Shown here: in pieces, positions 32,001 to 44,000 of the stretch
How positions within the stretch are numbered: the stretch's first letter is position 1
Layout of the letters: each line of letters begins with the position of its first letter
Assembly: GCA_022414725.1 (NCBI GenBank)
Contig: CM039462.1
Coordinates: 100,026,838 to 100,090,837 of the forward strand
Reading direction: 5' to 3'
Length of the DNA stretch: 64,000 nt
From: Microglena sp. YARC
Taxonomy: Eukaryota; Chlorophyta; Chlorophyceae; Chlamydomonadales; Chlamydomonadaceae
Notes under the pieces: generated by a model
Databases searched by the model: none
What the model was told of the DNA's origin: nothing
The model's input: only the letters and a program-made list of their open reading frames with translations
Translations under genes and position numbers: made by a program

Positions 32001-35000
32001 ATGAAGACTCTGTTGGTGCTAGCCACCCGATGTCCCCCCCTCGCCTCACTTCACCCCACAGAGCGCGTGAGTACAGCAGCTACCGCCAGCATCCCCCACA
32101 GTGGGGCCCAGAGTCATCCCCATCCCACACTGCACGCAGTAGCCAACCTATCTCCTCCACCGGCTCTAATTCCACCACACCAGTGCCTACACACATGCCA
32201 GCCCAGCACCAGCACCATCCTCCTGCAGATTCGCAGGTGGCTTGGCCTTCTGCAGCACAGTCCACGCAAATGCCAGCTCATCACCATCGCCATTCTCCTA
32301 CAGATCCGCAGGTGGCTTGGTCTCCTTCAACATCCTCCGAGGGCCCTCCTTCAACATCTGCCAGTGCGGCGGGTCCTTACCACCAGCAATCCTCTGAAGA
32401 AGCTGCCCTGACGTGCAGTGCTCATGGAGCTGTGCAGCAGCGGGTGGCAGAGGGGGCGAGTCCAACAGCTTTTCCTGATGATACCATCCACAATAGCAAT
32501 GCAAGCGACTGGACAGAGCGTGATGGTACTATGCACAACGGTACCATGCCTGGCAGTACGATAAGTGGCAGCACTGCGAGGGGCAGGACAGTGCGTGATG
32601 ATACTATGCACGGCGGTACCATGCCTGGCAGTACGATCAGTGACAGCACGGCGAGTGTCAGGACAGTGCGTGATGATACTATGCACGACGGTACCATGCC
32701 TGGCAGTACGATAAGTGACAGCACTGCGAGGGTCAGGACAGTGTGTAATGATACTATGCACGGCCGTACCATGCCTGGCAGATCAAAAAGTGACAGCACT
32801 GTGCGTGACAGTGAGCATGAGCCTGCAGCTGCTATAATGACTGTAAAAGACCGGGCGGGAGATCCAGAAGGTAAAATAGCCATTGCTGCCGCTGTACGAG
32901 GAGCTGCTGCTGTACAAGGAGCTGTACAAGGAGCTGCTACTGTACAAGGAGCGGGAGGCCAGGTAGAGCAAGCCAACATCCAGGATGTTAAAAGGGATGT
33001 TAAAAGCATGGCGAAGCGAGATGTTGACAGGAATGTTAAAAGCGATGTTGCAAGCATGGCCATGTGGGATGTGAACAAGGATGTTGCAATCATGGCAGAG
33101 CAATCTGGCAAGGGTGTTCCATCAATTGGCACAAGCGCCTCCCTAACCTTTTCGCAACAACCCTTACCCTCCCCTGGCACACGGCCATCAGCCACTGCTA
33201 ACGTCACCTTCACAAATGCCCCCAGCTCTGCCTCCATCGATTCAATCCCCACCGCTCGTTTGTCTGCACTGGGCAGCTCGGAAAACAAGGTGCCAGCTGT
33301 CTCTATCATCACCGGTTCGTCTGCTGATACCCAACACACTGACCAGGCCAACAGAGTAGGTGCAATGACCATCCTCAGAGCGTCTGCTGATTCTCCGCTC
33401 AGCAAAGTCTCCTCCTCATCGGTCCAAACAGGTAGGGGGAAGCTGGTCAGCACTTACCTGGTCAGTGATTAGCGAGTCAGCACTAAGCTAGTCGGCACTT
33501 AGCTAGTCAGCACTCAGCTGGTCAGCGATTGGGTAGTCAGCCCTTAGCTGGCCAGCGATTGGTTAGTCAGCACTTTGCTAGTCAGCAATTATCTAGTCGG
33601 CAATTAGCTGGTCGGCAACTAGCTAGTCAGCACTTCGCTGGTCAGCGATTAGCTAGTCAGCACTTAGCTGGTCAGCGATTAGCTAGTTAGCACTCAGCTG
33701 GTCAGCGATTAGGTAGTCAGCCCTTAGCTGGCCAGCGATTAGGTAGTCAGCACTTAGCTAGTCAGCAATTAGCTGGTCAGCACTTAGCTAGTCAGCACTT
33801 AGCTGGTCAGCGATTAGCTAGTCAGCACTTAGCTGGTCAGTGATTAGCTAGTCAGCACTTAGATGGTCAGCGATTAGCTAGTCAGCACTTAGATGGTCAG
33901 CACTTGGCTTGTCAGCACTTAGATGGTCAGCGATTAGCTAGTCAGCACTTAGCTGGACAGCAATTAGCTGGTCAGCGATTAGCTAGTCAGCACTTAGCTA
34001 GTCAGCGCTTAGCTGGTCAGCAATTAGCTAGTCAGCACTTAGCTGGTCAGCGATTAGCTGGTCAGGACTTTGTCAGCACTTCTCAGTCGGCACTTCTTTT
34101 CCTAAACCACCTAAACCTAAACCAACTAACCCCCAAGCCACCTAAACATAAACCACCTAAACCCTAAACCACCTAAACCTAAACCACCTAAATCCTGAAC
34201 CACCTAAACATAAACCACCTAAACCCAAGCGCTGACCAGGTAAGAGTTCCCCCCACCGTCCAAACAGACACCTTGCGCCCAGGAGAAGATGGCCATGACC
34301 TGCGGCTGGAAGAGATCAGAACCCCATCTCCACCCCCACTTGGCAACCCCACTACCACAAAGGCTGGGAGGCAGGCAAATCCCAGAATTCCTGGAGCACT
34401 AGCAGCTTCGGAAGATTCATCTGCACAGAAATCTGATGCCCACCACAGACCTGCGTCCATCTCCGATGCTTTTGCCACGTCCAGCGCGGCTCCGCGGACC
34501 AAGGTGCCCATGCTTTCGGAGATGATCCGGCGGTTTCGGGAGTCACCGCCACGACCTCGTAGAGAGAGGGCAGGCCTGGTTGTCCAGCCCGACTCGGAGG
34601 CTCTTGGTGGAGCCACCAGCAGCAGTGGGCAGATACTGCAAGAGCAGCAGCCTCAGCAACACGCACATAGTAAAAAAGTTGTGCAAGAGCAGCAGCCTCA
34701 GCATCACGCACATAGACAAAACCATGCGCACGAGCAGCAGCCTCAGCCATATGCGCATAGTCGCAAACGTGCGCAAGAACAGCTCCCACACGATGCCTAC
34801 CAGCGTACTGAGTCACCGTCGCCCTCACCTCGGAAGCAAAGGACTCAGTGGCAGCGGCAAGAGCAGCAGTCACACCAGCTCGCGTATAGTCAGACACCCT
34901 CACCGTCACCCTCACCGCCAGTCCGCCAGTCCCTAGTAAGTAGCCCTGCCCCACCCCACCCAAACCCACCCAACCCAAACACAACCCAACTCAGCCCCTC

Positions 35001-38000
35001 TTCCCATTTACTTCAACCTTGTATATTTAGGGAACGGCAGTATGATATCATAAGATGCCTGCAGTCTGACTAGGCTACAGTTACCATTACAAACAATACC
35101 ATATGATGCAATTTGTACGATATCATACTCGCCTTGTGTTCATCATATGATATGCCGGTCCCTATGAATAGCCCCCCCCACTGTCTCTCACCCCCCTGCT
35201 TCCGTCTCCTGTTGCTGTTTCATTACTGTGGGATCACCAGCATATACAATACCATATGATGCAATTTGTATGATATCATATGATTTCATACTCGCCTTTG
35301 GTCTATATCATCTGATACGCCGGTCCCTATGTATAGCCCCCCCCCCCCCCCCCCGCGCCCCCCCCTGCTTCCATCTCCTGTTACTGTTTCATTACTGTGG
35401 GGTCTAACAGCCTTTAGGCTGATAACTGTCTGCCGCCTGAACCCTAGACCCTTAACCCCAACCCCCCTACAGCAAGCCCGGCCTGCTTTTGAGTCCCCGT
35501 TCGCTTCCAAGACCCCTAAACCCTAAACCCCCTACAGCAAGCCCAGCCTGCTTTCAAGTCCTCGCTAGCTTCCAAGACCCCTAAACCCTAAACCCTAACC
35601 CCCCTGCAGTAAGCCCAGCCTGCTCCTGAGTCCCCTCTAGCTTTCAAGACCCAGGCGGTCGACACCTTGACCAACCCTAAACTGAATACCCTGTCCCCCC
35701 TACATCAAGCCCAGCCTGCTCCTGTGTCCCCTCTAGCTTCTGAGACCCAGGGGGTGGACACCTTGACCACCGCCCCTAAACCGTAAACCCCACCCCCCCT
35801 GCAGCGAGCCCAGCCTGCTCCCGACTCCCCTCTAGCTTCCGAGACCCAGGCGGTGGACACCTTGGCCAACGCCCTCTTGCAACGCAGCCGTTCCCTTTTG
35901 AAGGACAGGGAGCAGATCCAACAACGTATCCAGTCAGCTCTACTGAAGTTCAGGGCTCCTTATGGCGGACCGCCGGGCGACCCTGCTGACCCCGCCCTGG
36001 TCAAGACCTTGGCAGGCAGGGAGGGAGGCCGCTCACCCAGGGAGGGCAGCAGCTTGGGAGAGAAGCGCCAGGCTGGCATTGTCCATGATGCAGCAGGTAA
36101 TGGAACGATGAACTTGAACTTGGTTACATGCCAGGGAATTTTGTGTATCGCTATATATAGCGATCGCTACTTTTGACCCCGTTTTGGCAAAAATATATCG
36201 CTGTAAAATGTGTACATAACCTGTTTTTTGTTTGCCCTAAATGGCCCTAAAAGCTATACAAGCTTTACAACTCTATTAAAAGCACTAAAACGCTGTCCCT
36301 GGAGGAAGCCTAACACCAAGAAGCTTGAAAAAACCACTTTTATATTTGAAAATAAAAGCCCTAGGCTACATGCCAGGGTTGCTCTGCACGCTGCGTGTTG
36401 CGTGATATTTTTGGAGGGGGGGGTGGAGGTTGTTACGAGACATGTTTTTAGGGTCCGTTGGGTCGCAGAGTCCCCCAGAACAACCCTGCACCTCACTAAA
36501 TGTCTGGCTTCGAACTTGAACTTGAACTTGATAACATGTCAGGGTTGTTCTACACGCTGCGTGTTGCGTGATAGGCATATTTTGGAGGGTATGTTGGGTC
36601 GCAGAGTCCCCCAGAACAACCCTGCACCTCACTACTTAATGCCTGGCTTCGAACTTGAACTTAAACTTGGTTAAATGGCTCCAGCCTTTAAGGCTGCTGG
36701 CTGTCTTCGGCACTAAAGTTGAACTTGCACTTGGTTACATGGCAGGGATGTTCTCCTCGCTGCGTGTTGCGTGATAGGCAGATTTTGGAGGGCCTGTTGG
36801 GTAACAGAGGCCCCCGGAACGACCCTGCTCCTCACTACTGAATGCCTGGCTTCGAACTTGGCTCCAGCCTTTAAGGCTGCTGTCCGTCTGCGGCATCAAA
36901 CTTGCACTTGGTTACATGGCTCTAACCTTGAAGGCTGCTCACTATCTTGGGCACCAAACTTGAACTTGGTTACATGGCTCTAACCTATAAGGCTGCTGGC
37001 CGTCTTGGGCATCAAACTTGAACTTGGTTACATGGCTCTAACCTTGAAGGCTGCTGGCCGTCTTGGGCATCAAACTTGCACTTGGTTACATGGCTCCAGA
37101 CTTTAAGGCTGCTCACTGTCTTGGGCATCAAACTTGAACTTGGTTACATGGCTCTAACCTTGAAGGCTGCTGGCCGTCTGCGGCATCAAACTTGCACTTG
37201 GTTACACGGTTCCAGCCTTTAAGGCTGCTCACTGTCTTGGGCATCAAACTTGAACTTGGTTACGTGGCTCTAACCTTGAAGGCTGCTGCCGTCTTTGGCA
37301 TCAAACTTGCACTTGCACTTGGTTACATGGCTCCAGACTTTAAGGCTGCTCACTGTCTTCGGCACCAAACTTGAACTTGGCTACATGGCTCTAACCTTTA
37401 AGGCTGCCCACTGTCTTGGGCATCAAACTTTAACTTGGTTACATGGCTCTAACCTTTAAGACTGCTCACCGTCTTTGCTACTGAACTTGAACTTGGTTAC
37501 ATGACTCCTGCCCTCCTAGCCGTCTTCGGCAGTAACATCATCAAATCAAATCAAAGCATTCTTATAAATATAGATTTGAGCCAATCTCTGCATGAAATCA
37601 TTGATATTTATGGAAAGAGTACTATGGTATCTATTGTCTCTTAACGAAATCATTGATATCTATGATACGAGTACTATGACATACATTGTCTCTTCATGAA
37701 ATCATTGATATCCATGATAAGAGTACTATGGTATCTATTGTCTCTTCATGAAATCATTGATATCCATGATAAGAGTACTATGGTATCTATTGTCTCTTCA
37801 TGAAATCATTGATATCTATGGTAGGAGTACTATGGTATCTGTTGTCTCTTCATGAGTTCATTGAAATCTATGGTAAGAGTACCATGGTATCTATTGTCTC
37901 TTCATGAAATCGTTGATATCTAAGATTAACAGAGGCAACTTCTTCTTCCTGCAGGTGACGCAGAGAAGCGCCAGGCTGGCAGTGTCTACAATGCAGCAGG

Positions 38001-41000
38001 TGATGGAAGTTGAACTGCTATTTATTTTTTGAGGCACATGTAGCAGCTTCTAGCCAGCTTCCTTTCCCTGTCTTGAAGCCAAACCTGACGCTAGATAGTG
38101 CATCTGACAGCTGCCATGACAGGCATTCCAATGCAGATGAAAGCTTCAGGCTAGACACTGCAGCTGGCTGGTGGGGCTGGCTGGAAGCTGCCATGCGTAG
38201 CCCCAATAAGAAACAGTGACTTGAAATCAAAATTTGTTACATGGAACAGTGGAATTTGTTACATGAAATAGTGAGTTGAAATTGAAATTTTGACACTTTA
38301 AGGCTGCTCGCCGTCTTCAGAGGCAGACTCGCTGTCTTGGGAACCCCCTGAACCCTAAACCCTAAACCCTGCAGGTGATGGAGTGGTGAAGGGACTCTTG
38401 TCCCTACAAGCGCGAGTGACAGGGACTCGTGACGGTCATGGGATGACCAATGAGGCCAGTGTGAAAGATGAAGGACCACCTAGCTGGAGAAAGCGATTGG
38501 TGAGTGTGGGGTGTGGGTGGGTGGGTGGGGTTGTTGGGCGTGTATAATGCTTCAGGGGGGGGGGGGGGGGGGGGGGGGAGTCCGGTCCGTGAGTGCAGTG
38601 TGAAAGATGTAGGAGCACTGAGCAGGAGATAGCAATTGATGAGTGTGGTTGTTGGGCGTGTACAATGCTTCAGGGAGGGGGGGGGGGGGGGGGGGGGGAG
38701 ATTCTGCTCGATGAGTGCGGTGTGAAAGATTAAGGAGCACCAGGCTGGAGGAAGCAGTTTGTGAGTGTGGTTGTTGGACGTGTACAATGCTTCTAAGGGG
38801 GGGGGGGGGGGGGGGGGGCTCACTCCTCAAGCTGCGCAACGATACCCGCGCCCTCCTACTCATGGAAACTTCGCACTCGTCTCCATGGCCGAGTGTGTGT
38901 GTGTGTGTGTGTGTGTGGGGGGGGGGGGGGGGTCTGCTTGGTAAGTGCGGTGTGAGAGATGAACCCTTTCTCCACCTCACCCACCCCTCATCGCCAAATG
39001 GTTATGCTGCTGGAGGTGGACAACTCCCCAATGGGGCGACTGCTCTCTCCCCAGCAAGCTCCTCCCAACCTGATGCACTCCTCTCTATCCCCCCATCCCA
39101 CCCCTACTAACTACTCCTCACCCCACTTCCTCACCCACCCCACCCTGCTCACTAATGCCCCCCCAGCCCCCACATGCACCCCACACAACAACCAAAAAAC
39201 TCATCCCCCCTCCCCCCACACCACCCCTACTTACAACTGCCCCCTCACTTCCTCAACCACCCACACTCTACTCACTGCTTCCCCCCCAGCCCCCACAAGC
39301 ACCCCACATAACAACCCCACATAACAAAAACCCATCCCCCCTCCCCCCCACCCCACCCCACCCCCACGCACCCTTATCGCTAGAAAAGCTATGCTGCTGG
39401 AGGTAGACAACCCCCAACAGGGCGACTGCCCTCTCCCCATCAAGCTCCTCCCAACCTGATGCACTCCTCCATATCCTCCCACCCCACCCCTACTCACCAA
39501 TGCCCCCCAGCCCCCTCACACACACCACAACAACCAAAAACTCATCACCCCTCCCCCCTACACCACACCTACTTACTATTGCCCCCCCAATTCCTCACCC
39601 ACTCCACCCCTACTCACTACATCCCCCCCCAGCCCCCACAAGCACCTCACATAACAACCAAAACCTCATCCCCCCTCCCCCCCCACCGCACCCCACCCAC
39701 CCACCCCTCATCGCTAGAGAGCTATGCTGCTAGAGGTGGACAACACCCCAACGGGGCGACTGCCCTCTCCCCAGCAAGCTCCCCCCAACCTGATGCAACA
39801 GCCGGGTTCAAGTGGACAGCTCCAAGGCGGAATTCGGCCACACATGGAAAGGCTCTTATCCCAATGGATGACCACACCAAAGCCAGAAGAACCGCCGGCC
39901 TCTTTATCCCCTTCTCAATCCAAATGGGCCGTATCTTCTCCCCCTCAGACTACTGCAAACCTGGGGACCAGTGTCACGGGCAAGAGCTTAGGTGCAGATG
40001 CGGATGCAGACAATCCTCTTTTCAATGGAAACTCTCTAAATGCTTCTAGCAGGATGCATCCGGCACCCGTGGGGGCTCATGCCACTTCTGATGATGATGA
40101 TGCTTACATTTTTACTGGTGCCCTACTGGACTCCAAATATGCCCGCGGCTTGACGGAGTCGAGGGGGGCTTATGAGCACCGCGAAACAATTATTGGCAAG
40201 CCCAGCTCAGTCGTGACAAGAGCCCAGAGCTCGGAGCTACCTCCCTACTCAACCACCATCTTTTCCGCTGAGCCAAGCACCCGGTCGACTGGTATAACTG
40301 AGCTTGACACCATGCTTGCTAGGTTGAGGCAGAAGGCTGGCCTGCTTCAGCCCAGCAGCACCCAAGCCCCAGTGGCTCAGTCTCTACCTTCAACCCTGAA
40401 CTCCTCCCAGGCACTCCCAGCCTCCCAGCCCTCCCAATCACACCCAGCCTCCCAGTCCTCCCAACCACACCCAGCTGCCCAGCCCTCCCAACCAAACCCA
40501 GCCTCACAGCCCTCCAAACTAAACCCAGCCTCACAGCCCTCCAAACCAAACCCAGCCTCACAGCCCTCCCAACCACACCCAGCCTCACAGCCCTCCCAAC
40601 CACACCCAGCCTCACAGCCAAACCCACCACTGTCCCCACCTGAGGTGCAGGGAGCACCCTCCCCATCCCATTCCACACAACACAATTCACCTAAAGGTAT
40701 TCAATCTCGACAAAGCCAAAGCCCAGGCCAAAGCCCACACAGCCTCTCCTCCCTCCCCCGCACAACACCACAGCCCACACAGCCCCTCCTCCCCCTCCCT
40801 GGACAACACCACAGCCCACACAGCCCCTCCTCCCCGCCTCCCGGACAACACCACAGCCCTCGTAGCGGCTCTCCTCAAATACCCCTTTACCAACCCGAAG
40901 CTCCTGAGCTCAACCCAGCGCAGCAGAGCGACAGGCGCACACAGCTTCTTCCTACAATGGCCTGTCCAGAGCATACTGATGCACACCCCTCCCCTACGCT

Positions 41001-44000
41001 AAGGCACGTCGACCACATGGACGCAGACTCCTTTCACCTAACAGAAGGCACCGGTGGCTCAAATACCTTCTCCCCTCCCTTGAGTGGGGATTCAACTCAC
41101 ACAGGTGCGTACTCCTTCCCAGTGCCCAGGGTCTCTTACGACCCATCCCCGACTGGGTCCCCCTCAACCCCGACACAGGCCTCTGCCCAGCCCCCGCCTG
41201 AGTTCCCTGACACGCAGTTGGCAGAGCATCCCCACCAGCCCATGTTCTCTACCAACCTGACGGACATGTACAGCCCTAACACACAGCTGACAGAGCGTCC
41301 CCACCAGCAAATGTTCTCTACCAACCTAACTGACATGTACAGCCCTAACACACAGGCGGCAGAGCGTCCCCACCAGCAAATGTTCTCTACCAACCTGACA
41401 GACATGTACAGCCCTATGTCAAGCCACCAGCCTAGCCCCCAGGCACCAGCCAAGTACCAGCCAAGCCAAGCCACCAGTCCAGCCAAGCACCAGCCAAGCC
41501 AAGCCACCAGCCCAGCCACAAGCACCAGTCCAGCCAAGCCCCAGCCAAGCCAAGCCACCAGCCCATCCACAAGCACCAGCCCAGCCATGCACGCCACTCG
41601 CTCCCCTCCCTTCCATTCTCCTGGCTTCTCCCCTTTGCTCAACTCGCTCATGTCTGAGTCTATTAACAATGCTCTGTACGAGAAGCTTGTCCAGGCTGGC
41701 AGTGGTGGAGATGATACTGGCAGGCATCAGAGTGGCACCGACCCTGATCAATCTCACAGTTTGCAACGTCCCCCTAGCAGAAAAGGGGAGGCCAGTCTGC
41801 CTGACCCATCACACACCGACCCTGACCAATCTCACAGTTTGCAACGCCCGCCTAACAGAAAAGGGGAGGCCAGTCTGCCTGACACCTCGCACAGCATACT
41901 ACGCCATCCAGCCGATGTCTTGTCCCTGGACACTAACCATATGGGTCACTACAACTCAGGCGTACTGCTTGGCGAGGACTCAGACGTACTGCTGCTGGAG
42001 TCTCCTCCTGGGGAGGCATCTCACACATATGGGTTGGATGCTGAGGAAGGCGATGATAATCTGGCAGTGGCGGGCTCCGCTCCCGAGGACCTCTCTTACA
42101 CTGTTTACCGGGATGGCCAAGGCCCCCTTGTCCAGCCCCACAACAGTGACCCGGGTATCGGAGATATTCCTGGGCTACCCTATGGCGGTCCCTCTCCCGC
42201 GGGTATTTTCAACTGGGAGGATGGCTATGTCACCCCTCCTGGGAAGCAGCACCGCCTGTCTCAGACCCTGGGCCTCTCTGCATCTTTGTTAGGGCGCTTG
42301 GGAGTGTTGGACTCTTCTGGCTCAAGGTCGCCTTTGCTGGCATCGACTGAATCAGACAGGTGGGTAGGCATCACCTGTGGGATGTACATCATGTACTTAT
42401 GTTCATGTACATGTGGCATTGACTGAGTCAGACAGTTGGGTAGGCCCTGCTGTGCTGGCATTACTGATGGGCTGTACATCATGTACTTATGTTCATGTAC
42501 ATCAGGTATCCACTGAGTCGCTGTGTGGTGGGTAGGCCCTGCTGTGCTGGCATTACTAATGGGCTGTACATCATGTACTTATGTACTTGTTTTCATGTAC
42601 ATGTGGTATCAACTGAGTCAGACAGGTAGTTAGGCATCACTCATGGGATGTATATCATGTACTTCTGTACTTATGTTCATGTACATGTGGCATCGACTGA
42701 GTCGGATCGGTGGGTAGGTTTTGCTGTGCTGGCATTTCTAATGGGCTGTGCATCATGTACTTATGTTCATGTACATGTGGTATCAACTGAGTCAGACAGG
42801 TGGTTAGGTATCACTCATGAGATGTATATCATGTACTTCTGTACTTATGTTCATGTACATGTGGTATCAACTGAGTTGGATAGGTGGGTAGGCCCTGTTG
42901 TGCTGGCATTTCTAATGGGCTGTGCATCATGTACTTATGTACTTATGTTCATCTACATGTGGCATCAATTGAGTCGGACAGGTGGGTAGGCCCTGCTGTG
43001 CTGGCATTTCTACTGGGCTGTGCATCATATACTTATGTTAATGTACATGTGGCATCAACTGAGTTGGACAGGTGGGTAGGCCCTGCTGGCATCTCTCATG
43101 TGGTGTGTGTTGTGTACTTTTGTGCATGTAGCTATGTATATGTGTGTCAATATGGCAGACTATGCAGGTACGACGTGTACTTCTATCCATGCAGATATGT
43201 TGTGTTCTTCTGTCCATGCAGAAGCATGTCAATATGTTTTACCATGCAGATACGTTGTGTACTTATGTACATGTAGCCGTGTATATGTGTGTCATTTTTT
43301 GGCGGAGCCCCCCCTCCTGGGGGGCGGGAGCCCCCCAGTGTTACCCATTTGTCTGTTCGTCCATCCATCCATCCGTCTGACTGCGATGAAGCCCGACACA
43401 TCAGCCAACGGCCTCGTAACTAACTCGCTTCCGTTGCCACCTGTCGCTCCCTCGCGATCACTCTCCGCCATTTTTAGCGTCGCAGGCGACACTGCAAAGA
43501 ACTAGTTCACACTATGCAGGTGTGTCATGTACTTGTGTGCTTATGTGCATGCATATGTATGTCAATAGGCCATGCTATGCACATACATCGTGTACTTCTG
43601 TGGATGTATGTCATTGTCCTGAACTCTTGTCGTATATTTTATGTCATGCACAACTCATATACTTATATATTTTATGTCGTATACAACTTATATACTTAAA
43701 TGTTTTATGTAATATATAAATTTTATACTTATATCTTGTATGTCATATACAACTTATATATTTAAATATTGTTTGTAATATACAACTGATGTTGTATACA
43801 ACTTCCTGAACTCTTAGATCGCGTGAACACCAAATGTCGCGTCAAAACCACCTGTTGCGAGAAAACCACATGTCGTGTGAATACCACATGCTGCGTCAAC
43901 ACTACATGTTCTGTCAATTACACAAGTTGCGAGAAAACCACATGTTGTGTCAACAACACAGTTGCAAGAAAAACACATGTCGTGTCGATACCCTGTTGGC

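Noticed and set aside
32422..33453. 343-codon minus-strand frame
   Set aside because: Shadow of giant-gene exon 3; the plus strand has matching splice phases on both sides.
34188..34984. Minus-strand frames of 142 and 210 codons
   Set aside because: Antisense of giant-gene exon 4, whose boundaries fit the phase of exons 3 and 5.
41136..41766. Minus-strand frames with AWLGWGLAGLV repeats
   Set aside because: Shadow of the Pro/Ser/Gln repeats of exon 8.
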